Translations under genes and position numbers: made by a program
Assembly (NCBI RefSeq): GCF_932294415.1
Contig: NC_065535.1
Coordinates: 82,543,862-82,607,861 of the forward strand
Direction: 5' to 3'
Length of the DNA: 64,000 bases
From: Quercus robur
Taxonomy: Eukaryota; Streptophyta; Magnoliopsida; Fagales; Fagaceae
Notes under the pieces: generated by a model
Database searches by the model: none
What the model was told of the DNA's origin: nothing
The model's input: only the letters and a program-made list of their open reading frames with translations
Shown: positions 1 to 11,201 of the stretch, piece after piece
Layout of the letters: each line of letters begins with the position of its first letter
Numbering within the stretch: position 1 is the stretch's first letter

Positions 1-605
1 GATTAGTATTTTTTTTTCCTGCTCACCTTGCTTCTCTCAAGTCTCCATCTTGATTCTATTTTTATAGCATTCTTCGTTGTTTGCTAGCTACTCTTCTTTG
101 ATCTTCATTCAGGTTTGCTTCTATTTGCTCTTCCTTTCTTTTTATTCTTCTTGCTACTGAGTTTTATTAATTTTTTTTTTAATTTTTTTTATTTGTTGCT
201 GAGTTTCACTGATTTGGGATTCTCTCTCTCTCTCTCTCTTTTTTGGTTAAGGAATTGGAACTAAACACTCTTTAGTCATAGTCACCACTACAAGTCTTTT
301 TATTAGACTTTTAAAAATTTTAATATTTTTCTCCAAAGTGCAAAGTGTACACGTTTATGGCTAGGAAGCATTCCACCTTTTTCTATGCTATGAGTTATCA
401 TGTCAATCTGCAGGAGTTATCAGAACCCATGTGAATTGCAAACTATATAGTTACACGTTTCTTACAATTAAGCAATTTTTGAAAATTAATTTTTATACAT
501 TTTTTTGTTTTAATTCAAGCTTTAATACTGAGTTGGCCGGTCACTTGTTTTTATTTTAGTGCTTCTATTTGTTCGACCTACATCTAGACTTTGACTATTT
601 AGTAA
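1..605. other. AT-rich non-coding DNA left of the Helitron
   Basis: No coding signal is visible. The first 180 bases are pyrimidine-rich, and a (TC)n run lies at about 221-239. A CACTACAA string at about 286 resembles a CACTA end but has no subterminal repeats or partner. Confidence 0.5.
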
Positions 606-1982
606 TCTATATTATATATATATTATATATAAAACCGAAACTTTTGGAGCTTTCACAATTTTTCACGTCAGCACAATATTTAAATAAAATTATTACTTTA
701 TTTAAATAAAATTATTTTTGTTTAGTCCAAACTTAACAAAGAGTGAAACTCTATCTCTCTAATAAGTCCAACTTAAACTCAAACTCATTATTATCATTTT
801 TTAAAAATAAAAAAAAAATTAAAAAGAATGGTTGTGTATTTTATGCTTAGAAGGTAGAGATCATTATTATATTTGTCATTTATGAACATTAACTCTTATA
901 CGATACCATATGAGAGTTGGAATGTAGCAAAATTAGGATATCAAATTTTGCGTGCCTAATTAGATAAAATATTTTGAAATACAAAAAACATGACTAACGT
1001 TTCTCTTATTATACTAATTAAAAATATTTCAACTTAACGGAGCTTTAGTACTCTTATAATCTTATTGATATTGATGAACATTTATCATGTGTTTAGGTTT
1101 TTTATTTTTATTTTTATAAGTTGATCTGGAATTTAAATTTGAGTAAACTTTAATACACTTAAAAATATTATAATTGTTTATTATTATGTCAAGTGTGTTT
1201 TATATATATAACCGAAATCTCTGAAACTCTCACAATTTTTCACTTCAGCACGATAAAATTATCATTTTATTTAAATAAAAGTATTTTTGTTTAGTCCAAA
1301 CTTAACAAAGAGTGAAACTCTGTCTCTCTAATAAGTCCAACTTAAATTCAAATTCAAATGTTGATAATTTATCTTCAAATTTGCAAGGTTAATCATGAAC
1401 ACTATAAAAGCAATGCAAACCCTAATAATTTTTTTAAAACCGAGTAAAGATATGGGTTATTCTTATGTTATTTTCTTCTCATCTACTTTGTTAAAAAAAC
1501 ATTTTTATTTTATGGTTTTTCATGTATTTTTTTAAAAGTAATTTTCTTACATGAACCACCAAACTCTCTTTAGCCAATTTTTACAAGATAAAAAGCTTGC
1601 AATAGTTGAAATTATTCTTTTAAATGTAACTCATCTTTCTCTTATATTTCTCTATTGTTTAGTCATATATATTTTGTTTATTTCAATAATTTCTAAGTAG
1701 TGAATCATCTGATTTTTTAATATTTTTTGGTCTTTCAAAAGTATTAATATCTGAATTTTTGAGTTATTTTTTTGCAGCATTTGAAACTGTTTGACAAATT
1801 TTTTGTAAGCCATTGCATGTTCAAGCGATGAATTCTTCATCAAATTGTAACACAAATTAAAGTCATACAAGAGCAAATCATGCAATGGTGTAATTTCTTA
1901 ATCAATTTAAGATTTTATAAAATTATTTTAGTCTACCTTACAAATAGGTAGGTTCTCGTGCATAGCACGAGTTAGCGACTAG
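606..1982 (+). mobile_element. Non-autonomous Helitron
   Basis: The element begins with TC (TCTATATTATATATATATTA) followed by AAAACCGAAACTTTT and a CACAATTTTTCACG block, which is the usual left end of plant Helitrons. It ends in CTAG at 1979-1982. Just upstream, 1955-1971, is the palindrome CTCGTGC/GCACGAG, the expected 3' hairpin. The flanks are A at 605 and T at 1983, consistent with insertion between A and T without a target duplication. No Rep/helicase gene is present, so movement would need a helper. A second copy of the left-end sequence lies inside at about 1200-1350, so two Helitrons may be fused or nested. Confidence 0.8.
631..1350 (+). repeat. Duplicated Helitron left-end sequence
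   Basis: About 150 bases at 631-790 recur at about 1207-1350. Both copies carry ACCGAAA, CACAATTTTTCAC, TTTAGTCCAAACTTAACAAA and GAGTGAAACTCT in order. Similarity stops on both sides. The inner copy lacks a clear TC start. Confidence 0.75.
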
Positions 1983-3794
1983 TTATTATTATTATTTGCT
2001 TTTTTTCCCATCCATTTAGAAAGTCATTAATTTGTTATATGTGCGAGTGTTATCTTAATTTAATAAAATTATAAGTTTAGGATAATATATTTTATATTAA
2101 AATTAATTTGTTAAGTTATGTGATAAATAATTTTTTATTTGTACAGGTTTAGAGTGTAAAGTGATCATATTATTTTCTAAGGTTGCAACTGTGTTTTGAT
2201 CAACCAAGTTTTATTATTTTATACTTTAATTTTTGTTTTATTCTAGATAATTTATATTTTTTCTATTATAAATCATGTTTTATTTTAATTATAAATGTTT
2301 ACTAAAAGATTAAGTGATAGTAAAAGGAAATGTTAATGAAACTTGAATGTAAAAATTTAATTAATAATTTTGCATCTCAAAGAGAATGATATATAGATTC
2401 TAAATAAATATATAAAATCAAAATTTAAATAAATATTATTTAATTAATATTTAAATAATTGAAAAAAGCCTCACCTAAATTTTTCGCCTAGCCCCAAATT
2501 TGTTGAGCCGCGCTGTAACTATATATGGAGAAAATAAAAGATATTGAGTGATTTATTAACGTTAGTGTGCACTGTGAGGGGAAGAAATTTCGTTAGAGTA
2601 AAGAAGCATTTTTTCGAAGAAAGTTGTGCCCATCAGAATAAAGCAAACACCGAATATAAAAGCTATTGAATGATTTAACTCGACGTGGATGACACTTTCC
2701 ACAACACATATATTATATTATGGAGAATATAAAAGCTATTGAATGATTTAATGTTAGTGTGCACTGTGCAGAAGGGAGGAAATTTCGTTAGAGTAGAGAA
2801 ACATTTTTTCGAAGAAAGTTGTGCGGTGCCCAGCACAATAAAGCAAATTAACACCGAGAAGAAAAGCAATATTTCTTTATTTTTTTTTTTAAAGATTTTA
2901 TTACTCACACATTCATAAAGTTTTGATATAGTCAGATGATAAAATTCATATTATTCTGCTTTGCATTCCAAAGCTCAGTTCATTGCGCTTCACCCATGCA
3001 TGCACATAATATATATATATTTTTTTTTTGGTGAAAACATGCACATAAAATTGACACTTCGTAGAAATGCACCTACACTTTTGGAAGGATTTTTTCCAGT
3101 ACACCTGACAATTTGATTGTTCAGCTTTAGCAATTAGCATGCAGTTTTTTTTGTAGAATTGTAACATTTAATAGTAAAACTAACTAAACTCCATTTCCAT
3201 TTTAATGATCCTTCAACTTTTAAATTTCGATACAAATAATAACGAATAAAAATAAATTAGAAATTTGATTTGCATCCAAATTAGCAGTCTGTTTAATAAT
3301 AATAATAAAGCTTATGGGCCCACGAAATGGAGGGTCCCTTCTCAGAAGACATCAGTCAATGCTTGTTTTTTGATAACCACTTCACTTGAGTCAATGCTTG
3401 ACCCCGAGTCTTCGATATAATAATGTGCTTTAAAATTTTAAGCATTAACCCCAAAAGCTCGTAAAAAACCTTGAAAGCTGAAAGAAACTCTTATTGCAAT
3501 TGCATCATACAATTAACCTCGATCCTAAACGAAAAATTTTTACATTTTCAACTTTTTTTTTTACTTTAACTTTTTTCTTCTTTTTAAATTTTTTTTATTT
3601 AACGGTTGAGATTGAAAATTACTTATCTTTTTTTTTTTTTTTTTTTTTAAACTCTCAATCTCAACCCTTCATTACATCAGTGCAATACCGACCTAATCTC
3701 AACCCCTCAGATTGCTAATTTGCTATAAATAACCGTGCGATTAGTAGCATTTATATCACAGCCAAATCACAATCAAATTTTTTTCTTTAAAAGC
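1983..3794. other. Decayed flank: hAT-like end and a tandem duplication
   Basis: At about 2465-2515 lies a sequence resembling the right end of the 7.28-13.56 kb hAT (GCCTCACC, then CGCCTAGCCCC, ending GCCGCGCTG); no partner end was found. At 2521-2655 and about 2713-2860 the same block appears twice (GTTAGTGTGCACTGTG, then CATTTTTTCGAAGAAAGTTG). Weaker copies occur near 6180-6260 and 14060-14150, so this is old upstream DNA of the receptor-like-protein family. From about 3340 to 3720 there is a third related flank plus T-rich runs. Confidence 0.5.
3724..3731 (+). promoter_or_regulatory. TATA-box of receptor-like-protein pseudogene
   Basis: TATAAATA sits 71 bases before the ATG of the fragment at 3795. 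The intact gene has TATAAAT at 15498, 75 bases before its ATG. Spacing and surrounding sequence (a TAGCATTT block and AAAAGCATGAT at the start) match, so the promoter was duplicated with the gene. Confidence 0.6.
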
Positions 3795-3935
3795 ATGATC
3801 ATGTACGGTTCTCTCAGATTAATAGCTGTTACTATAACCATTTTTCTTTGGTTGCTCACTATGGACTCTGAGGTTTGTTGCATCGAAACTGAAAACTTGA
3901 ATTTGAAAACTCAAACCTCAAAGTTGGAACCTTGA
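3795..3935 (+). pseudogene. Receptor-like protein, N-terminal fragment
   Basis: The reading frame encodes a start (MIMYGSLRL), a hydrophobic signal-peptide core (IFLWLLT) and then SEVCCIETE. This parallels MMMMKEGSLL, the leader and SEVRCIESE of the intact gene at 15573. Homology stops after that motif, before the conserved LRR N-terminal Cys pair, and the frame ends in TGA after unrelated codons. No LRR sequence follows, only GA-rich DNA. It is the leader and promoter of a lost paralogue, not a working gene. The break fits insertion of the element whose CACTA-like end lies at 4267. Confidence 0.75.
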
Positions 3936-4065
3936 GCCACGCCGCCTCACCAAGTTCGAGCCCTCCATCGACAACAAAATCAAACCCACATGAAACCCAC
4001 GAAACCACCGGAGCACAACTACAAGGCACGGGAGAGAGACAACCACAAGGCGCGCACACGCGCGT

Positions 4066-4067
4066 GC

Positions 4068-4098
<31 letters not shown>

Positions 4099-4110
4099 CA
4101 GAGAACAAGG
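4066..4110. repeat. (GA)n microsatellite
   Basis: A GAGA run, interrupted near its end, preceded by a GCGCACACGCGCGTGC stretch. Confidence 0.85.
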
Positions 4111-4194
4111 AATAGAGAAGTGAGAGAGGAGAGAGAAGATAGAACAAACTTGAGGATAAAAGAGCCATTGGGAGGGAATCAAAAAGTGATTTTT

Positions 4195-4267
4195 ATGTTT
4201 ACCTTCACTATAGCATGAAGGTAAAATATAGCAAAAAATTTTAGCTATAGCAACTTTGTTGTAGTGG
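4195..4267 (-). mobile_element. CACTA-like terminus
   Basis: The plus strand ends GCAACTTTGTTGTAGTG, so the minus strand begins CACTACAACAAAGTTGC followed by TATAGCTAAAA-type subterminal repeats. This is the layout of En/Spm (CACTA) ends. The other end was not located, so the element is partial or lies within the 3.9-4.27 kb stretch. Confidence 0.5.
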
Positions 4268-4283
4268 TTTTTTGTGTGGTTGA

Positions 4284-4317
4284 GATGCTAAAATAACTTT
4301 TGAGTTATTTTAGCATC
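4284..4317. repeat. Perfect 15-bp hairpin
   Basis: GATGCTAAAATAACT and its exact inverse complement flank a 4-base loop (TTTG). It lies 17 bases beyond the CACTA-like end and probably is the core of a small MITE remnant. Confidence 0.75.
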
Positions 4318-5650
4318 TTTACTGTGAATGCTTAGTGTCAATGCTTGGCGCCAAATTCTTAATGCGTGGTAGAAATTGAAAGCATAAGAAAACCGATTAA
4401 GCTCAAACAAACTCTTCCCTCCTTAGCAGTCAACACAATACAATAAGCCGTTCCGTTTCTTATATTATTATATAATTTCAGCATACAAGTAGTGATATTG
4501 TTATCATCTTAAACTTTTTTTCTTTTTCTTTTTTTAGATGAGAGATTATCACTTTAAACATTGTTGTTAAACAATCACTACTATAGTACCGAGAGACATA
4601 AAAGTCATGGTGGGACATATTCTGTTTTAAAGAATGTTGAATTTTGATACAAATAATGAATGACTAACTATTGACCAATCAAATTACCGTCTAAAATGTG
4701 TTGCACTCTTCATAAAGATAGAAACATATAGAGGGTCCCTCCCACAAGACTTACTCGGTCAGTCAATCCCTACCATAATACCTAGAGACTTAAGTCACAA
4801 TGGAACATATTCTATTTTAAAGATTGTTGAAATAATAATAATAATAATAATGCTATGTTCGTGAACAAGCTCGTGAACATGAGGACTTGATTTAATTATA
4901 TATAATATTATATTTTTATATGTATGATTTTATAGAAATATATTTATATAGATTTGAAACTGGATTGTATAAGTTTATCAGTAGGTTCATATGATATAAA
5001 ATTATAATTTGTAACTTATTAGTGATATAAATAGTATATTCCAATGTTGGTAAAAATGAGAGGCACACTTAAGCACAAAGGCCTCTTAGAGCCTAGGCAC
5101 AAAGCGCAAGCGCACACTTGATTGACGTGAAGTGCACACTTTTAAAAATAAATTAATTTAAAATTTTTAAAAATAATTATTAATAAGAAATGCAACAATC
5201 AAATTATCAACATGAAAATTGCAAGTCAAGTCATTTTATTTTTTTGGATTAGCTAGATATGAGTACTTCCCTGTAATATATTTTCTTAAATCTAAAATAT
5301 CCATAATGCCCTATGACTAATTAGCAATATTAGTTAATAATTTAATCACTTAATGATTATAGTTTATAAGAATTAGTTTGCTATGTTCAACATCAACTAC
5401 TAAAAAGTTACTAAACAATTACCACAAATATATTATATCATACTTATTTTTTATGAATGAGCTAAGAATATGAGTACATAGCAATATGGTAATGGTACCA
5501 AGCAGATATCCAAAAAGGAAAAAAATCAAAAAATAAAATAAGAAGAAGAAGCTAGGTGGGTTACTATTTCAAGGAGAAAAAATCAAGAAAAAATATAAAT
5601 AAAAATAGAGAAGAATTGAGAGGATGTGGGTTTCAAGACAAGTTACACAC

Positions 5651-5681
<31 letters not shown>

Positions 5682-7275
5682 AGTAAGTTGCACTAAACAT
5701 ATGTCAAATCAATGGTGTGTATCAATAATATCAAAATCCTATAGTTTTAATTCAGTTTTGGTTTATTTTTATGAAAAATATAAAATAAAAAAACACCAAA
5801 AAGCGTATAAAAATACACATATAGCGCGCTTCTTTGAATGAGCCTACGTTTTGAAGCAACCCTCTGTCTTTGTTCTTCTCCACATACCACAAAATAGTTA
5901 TCACAAATTCTATAAAAAAGTAAACAAATTGGGATTTATCACAAATGAAGAATCACAATCCCTTCTAAAATATGTTGCACTTTTGTGTTAAGTTTAAAAA
6001 ATTGATATAAATCGAAATGAACCTAAGGAACAAAAATATGAAGGGTCCTCGTCTACAAGACTTATAGTCAATGCTTGTTGCCAAATGTGTGGTACGACAT
6101 CAACAAACAAACAAACCCACATTATCCATACGGTAGCAAATTCCAATATCTCCTATTGCATTAATGTAATGTTGAATGTGCATAGGAAGAAATTTTGTCC
6201 CAGTATAGATCTTTTCTGAAAAAGTTGTTCCCAGCATGAGCAAGACTTTCAGTATATAGACACTAACTAGAAAATCAGGGTTTCTTGTTTCTTTTTTTCT
6301 TTTCTTTTCCTTCAGTTTTTGACACTTTAAGATTTATAAACTATAGATTTTCTTGATGATAAAATTAACACTATGCTCCACTGCTCCTGCATTTCAAGAC
6401 TCCATTTGGGTAAAGACATTTTTTTTTTCTTATAATGCATTTTGTTTTTTATCTCAATTTCTTTTTCAAATAATCTAACTTTTAATTTAATTTTTTTTTT
6501 ACAAATAAATTGGCTTTTACTTTTTTGTCACACAATAAACATAAAAATTACCAATAATTATATATAATTTTTTATAATCACTATAAAAGTAAGCACGGAC
6601 ACCAAAGCTCAATGTAATATGCTTGACCCATGCACTATAAATATTGATATCTTTACAAAGACCCCAATATCTAGGACAGAATTTGTTTTGCAACTCCACC
6701 AAATATAAAAATAAATTATCTTTGGGAGCTACAAAATTACTTCAACCCTGTCTAATTTTTATAAGGAAAAATTTGACCGATACTCTAAGAATATTGATTT
6801 AAAAAATATTTTTAAAAATTTTTTATGAGAAAAAGAAAAAAAAAATCCGAAGTGGCAACAATCTCTGCAGGTTGTGGCATGGGCTGTTTATCAAGCTTTA
6901 AGATTTGCAAGTGAGATGGGTCTGCATTGGATGGTGATTGCCAGGAACTTTTCATACTGACATTTGCACAATGGTGTATTTAACTAGACTTAACGGTTAA
7001 TAGAGTGTCCTGCATGTCCCACACTCATTGAACAATCTGATTTACAGATTGTAGTAGTAGTAGCAATACCTATAAAAAAATTGTAATAATAATATAGTTA
7101 TCATTTTGATTCCAAAAAATCTAAGTGATTAGTTTACTATATCATTCAAAACACTTACGAAATTTAGTTTTCATATGGTTACTAAAGAAATTTATCTTTT
7201 ATCATCCTATTTCATTTTAAAGATCCTTGAATTTTGTATACAACTAATAATCAAAGAAATTTCCGTCTAAAATAA
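4318..7275. repeat. Decayed receptor-gene upstream modules
   Basis: No gene is supported. Blocks at about 4560-4760, 4780-4850, 5890-6120 and 7190-7275 match the upstream DNA of the intact receptor gene: a GAGACTTAAGTC-like string, CATATTC(T/C)(A/G)TTTTAAAGA, CAATCAAATTAC and AGGGTCCC. A block at 6180-6290 matches 14060-14160. Between them lie an (AT)n run at about 5657-5681 and low-complexity DNA. The modules point to at least three lost paralogues. Confidence 0.5.
6846..6960 (+). pseudogene. Possible LINE RNase H scrap
   Basis: One frame reads AWAVYQALRFASEMGLHW, which resembles the helix around the second acidic residue of plant LINE RNase H domains. It is short, has no aspartate motifs nearby, and could be chance. 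Confidence 0.25.
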
Positions 7276-7448
7276 GTTGGACTTAGGGCCATTTAAACCA
7301 TGGCCTAAGGCCCCTAACATAGAAAGGACCCCAAAAATATGGGGGTGGTAAGGTTTTTTTTTATAATTAAAGAAAAAAATGTGAGTTATGTGTACATTTT
7401 TTTTTCCCACTTTTTTTTTTTTTTTTGGAAAACGAGGCAGGTATTCAT

Positions 7449-8066
7449 TCATTCATTCAAGAAAGATAAATCCGAGTACAAAGCCTGCAGTGCTGGTGGA
7501 GGAGACTCTTCCATCCAAACCACATCTTTAACTAACTGACTGGCATAACGGGCCAAGCAATGTGCAACAGCGTTGGCATTCCGCTTAATACAATTCACAG
7601 AGAAACTCCTAAAACCCGACGCTAAAGTGCTAATATCATCATAAATGTGTGCTAGTCTAGACCTATTCAGATGAGGAGAGACAATGGCTTTCATTACCGT
7701 GACGTTGTCTCCCTCAACCACCAGGTCCGAGAACCCCGAGTCAAGAGCGAACTCAAGAGCTTTTCTGCACGCTAGCACTTCAGCTTCCTCACTGCTAACC
7801 ACAGACGGACCTCGAGCAGACAGTCCAACCATCACCTCTCCCCTGCAGTTTCGGATAATGGCGCCCACACCAGACGAGTTCTTGTTCACAAAAATTGCGG
7901 CATCGAAATTTAGTTTGAACACCGAACCTGTGGGTGGTCTCCACTGCTGGACAGACTCCGTAGACACCGACGTAGCAAGCAGAGCTTGTTTGTCCTTGTA
8001 CTCGATCAAGAATTCTCTTGCTCGCTTAGTGAGAACAGAAGGGTTTTGTAGTTTTCCTCCATGCAT
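7449..8066 (-). pseudogene. LINE RNase H domain (3' part)
   Basis: The 205-residue frame is the C-terminal RNase H of the same LINE. LNFDAA, SSEEAEVLACRKAL and VVEGDNVTVMKAI carry the acidic residues in the expected spacing, and AVAHCLARYA is the closing helix. The stretch 8067-8242 reads as the tail of the zinc-binding domain (CGVAQDIWAG) but has a TAG at the join, so the LINE was already broken or became so. Separated from the RT by the inserted hAT. Confidence 0.85.
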
Positions 8067-8250
8067 GACCCGGTTCCGTTGATTCGAAATTGTCCAGCAT
8101 TGTACCCAGAACAGCTCCAGCTCCTCCTCAGTCAGTCTTTATGTCAATGTAGCAACCAACTGGTTGAAATCCGAGTGCCCAGTGTTGCTCTTCTGTACCT
8201 TCCTAATACTCCCTGCCCATATGTCTTGCGCTACCCCACACTACCATAAT

Positions 8251-10959
8251 CTAAGTTGCACGGACATGGACACGGACACGAACACGACACAGACACGGAC
8301 ACGGGGATACGACAATTTTTGAAAAATAAGGACACGACACGGCGGTTAAATAATTAATTAAATTTTATATTTAGGCACATTTTTTAATATTTTTAGACAT
8401 AAAATACATTTATGTCTAGAATTCAAATTATGTAGAACTACAAATAAGTAAACTAACACCCAAAGTAATACAATAATACACATAAAATGTTTAGAGTACA
8501 AACCATAAAAGGATAACAAGTTCAACATCAAACTAAAAACATAAAAGGATAACAAGTTCAACATCAAACTAAAAACATAAAAGGATAACAAGTTTTAAAC
8601 TTTCAAGATTATCACAGAACAACAACATCATTGTCATCAACATAGTCATTATTCTCAACAATACTTGTCTCCATCTCCGGCTCATCTAGTGTGAGATAAG
8701 CAATCTCAAGCAACCCAGGTCCTCCAAATGGTTCATCCCAATTATCTCCACCAATGTCCCACTTCTTAGATTCTCCAGTAGTGTACTCGGGCCTCCTCCT
8801 TAAAAGAAGTCGAAGATTAGAATGAACAAACACTAAATCTTCAACACGTTTAGGAGTAATTCTATTCCTCCTCATAGAATGGATGAAGCCATATGTACTC
8901 CAATTCCTCTCAGCACATGATGATGAGCAAGGCTGTTCAAGAAGCTTTAGAGCTAAAGTTTGAAGCAGTGGTAAAGTAGACCCATAAGTTGACCACCAAA
9001 GCATTGGATTGTAGTTCCACCTATCCTCTATGTTATCCTCATCATAAGCCTGTAATGCGTTAAACAAACCAAACTCCACATTAACTTTTTGCCTATCATC
9101 AGGATCAGGAAAGATCCTTTTAAGGCACTTGTTTCTCTCCACTGAAATTTCAACATCCTTATGTGGCGCAACACGGCCTCTGACTTCCTCAATCCATTTA
9201 ATAGTATAATACCTAGTTAAAAGCAAATAAATAAGTACAACTAATGAGTTTAGTTTATTTGTTTGGAAATGCCTAAAGAATATAAACAAAAAGATTAAAG
9301 AGATAGAAAAATTACTTCGGATTCAAGGAGTGGGCTAGGCAATGAAGTGGTGTGCAATTTTTAGTCCACCGTTCAATGAGTATATTGTGTACCACATCAT
9401 AGAATGGAGACTCCTCATAGTCTTCCTTGCCTTCATGTTGGTATATTTCTTTCTTCACATTTTCTATCATGGAATCCCACATTTCATACACCTTATGGAG
9501 AATAGGTGCATCCGTGTCAGCCACTCGAAGCATCTCATAAATAGGTTCTGTGAATCTCAGAATGTATGCGACCTTGTCCCACCACAAATCATTCAAAACA
9601 TAATCCCTCACAGTTTGAGCTTTTCCTACATCATCTTCCTACAAACTTAATTTATTGTAACCCGGAATGGATGTCATATAGAGAAGATGATGTAGGAAAA
9701 GCTCAAACTTAATTTATTGTAACCCGAAGGAACATAGCCCGCTAAATTATTATTAGCTACAAACTTGATCATCTCAATCCAATACGGGTTCTTAGCAAAG
9801 TGAAAGGGTAAACTAGCAGAATAAAATGTCCTAGCAATAAGAGAATCTAATTTCTCTCGACATTGATTGTTAAAAGCCCTCTCCAAAGGAGAATTCCTAA
9901 CCCCTTTTTTTTTTTGGAAAAATGAATGACTTGTAGCTGTACTACTCTCCCTACTATCCAAATTAGGACTAGTAGGAGAATCAGTTGGTAAAGACACTAG
10001 CTTAGGCTTCTTCAATCTACGCGAAGATTCCTCAAACGCATCTTCTAATTTCTGCATTTCATTCTGATACTCATCTCCAACCTTGGCACATGCTTGTATT
10101 CCAAACTTAGGCAGTTTTAACAAGTGTGCCTTCACCCTTGAATAAGACCCCTTGAAAGTTTTTTCACAATAGTTACATTTGAAAGAAGCATTCCCACCAC
10201 CAACACTTGCTTTTTCTAACCTAGTAACATATTTCCATAGAGGAGCAACAGTCTCAGCTGATGATTTCTCACTTTCATTTTCAGTATTCATTTTAATAAA
10301 ATCACCTACAATAAATAAATAAAACTATAGCATGACACACAAAAACAAATTTATAAATTATAAGTTATAACTAATATAAAAAATAAATAAATAAATAAGA
10401 TAGAGGGCACGGCACACCCACAGGCCAGTGAGACCACAATAGCAGTTAAAAAAAAAAAATCAAACAAAACGCATTGTATGTAAGTGCTTAACAGTTAACA
10501 TTACACCCACCCACACCAAAATTAACATTTGAATGAAAGAAAGAAAGAAAAAAAAAACAGAGAGAGAACAGAGAAGAGAATCGGACCTGTTGTCCGCACC
10601 GAGAGAGATGGAGATCGGAAGGGACAGAGGGAATGCCGTCGACGTCAGAGCTCGCCGATTGGCCTGATCTAACTCCGGCGAGGGACAGAGGACAGTGGCA
10701 GCGACAGAGGGACGGTGGGTTTCAACAACATAGAAGAACTTGAGAGTTTTGAGATATGTGGTTCCAACTTTCTAACTCCGACGAGGAACAGAGGGCAGCG
10801 GCAACGACAGAGGGAGGGTGGGTTTCCGGTTTCAGCAACAGAGAAGAACTTGAGAGTTTTGTGGTTTGTACTTTCAATTTTCAGACTCTAAAAATGTTTT
10901 ATGGTTTTAGGGTTATCATAGATCAACGGTAATGGTAAGTCCACCTGTCAAAATCTGTG

Positions 10960-11012
<53 letters not shown>

Positions 11013-11057
11013 GCTGGCGTGTCGGAACCGCATCGACACTGTGTTGGAGAAGTGAAA

Positions 11058-11088
<31 letters not shown>

Positions 11089-11193
11089 GGGACACCGCTG
11101 GACACCGGAATCTGGCGCGTCGTCCCCGTTTCGGTGTCTGACACGTGTCAGACATGGACACGACGCCAAAAATGGCGTGTCCGTGCAACCTAG
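8251..11193 (-). mobile_element. hAT element with BED-type transposase (inner layer)
   Basis: The ends are CTAAGTTGCACGGAC and, inverted, CTAGGTTGCACGGAC (14 of 15 match). The 8-bp duplication ACCATAAT lies at 8243-8250 and 11194-11201. Subterminal GGACACG repeats lie inside both ends. At 2,943 bp it is shorter than autonomous hATs because the transposase lost its middle. The 10560-10910 stretch, upstream of the transposase, holds a roughly 118-bp imperfect tandem duplication (GAAGAACTTGAGAGTTTTG in both copies). Long T and A runs follow at 10963-11009 and 11057-11088. Confidence 0.92.
8612..10291 (-). pseudogene. hAT transposase, internally deleted
   Basis: The N-terminal part (10291-9674) has a BED zinc finger (CNYCEKTFKG, then RVKAHLLKL with the H) and a nuclear-type basic stretch, and reads on to GYVPSGYNKL. 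In relatives that point leads into the RNase-H-like catalytic domain. Here about 250 residues are missing. The frame ends within rearranged filler (about 9615-9720), and coding resumes near TVRDYVLNDLWWDKVAYILR at 9611. A normal intron, 9213-9315, joins AHSLNPK to YYTIKWIEE. The C-terminal hATC dimerisation domain is present (WWSTYGSTLPLLQTLA, SSSCAERNWS). Loss of the first catalytic residues makes it inactive. Confidence 0.85.
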
Positions 11194-11201
11194 ACCATAA
11201 T

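Noticed and set aside
280-300. CACTA end at CACTACAAG
   Set aside because: No subterminal repeats and no partner end.
10916-11201. C-terminal extension of the LINE RT frame with poly-Lys and Phe-rich tail
   Set aside because: It is read-through into the inserted hAT; the true LINE coding stops at the 11201/11202 border set by the ACCATAAT duplication.
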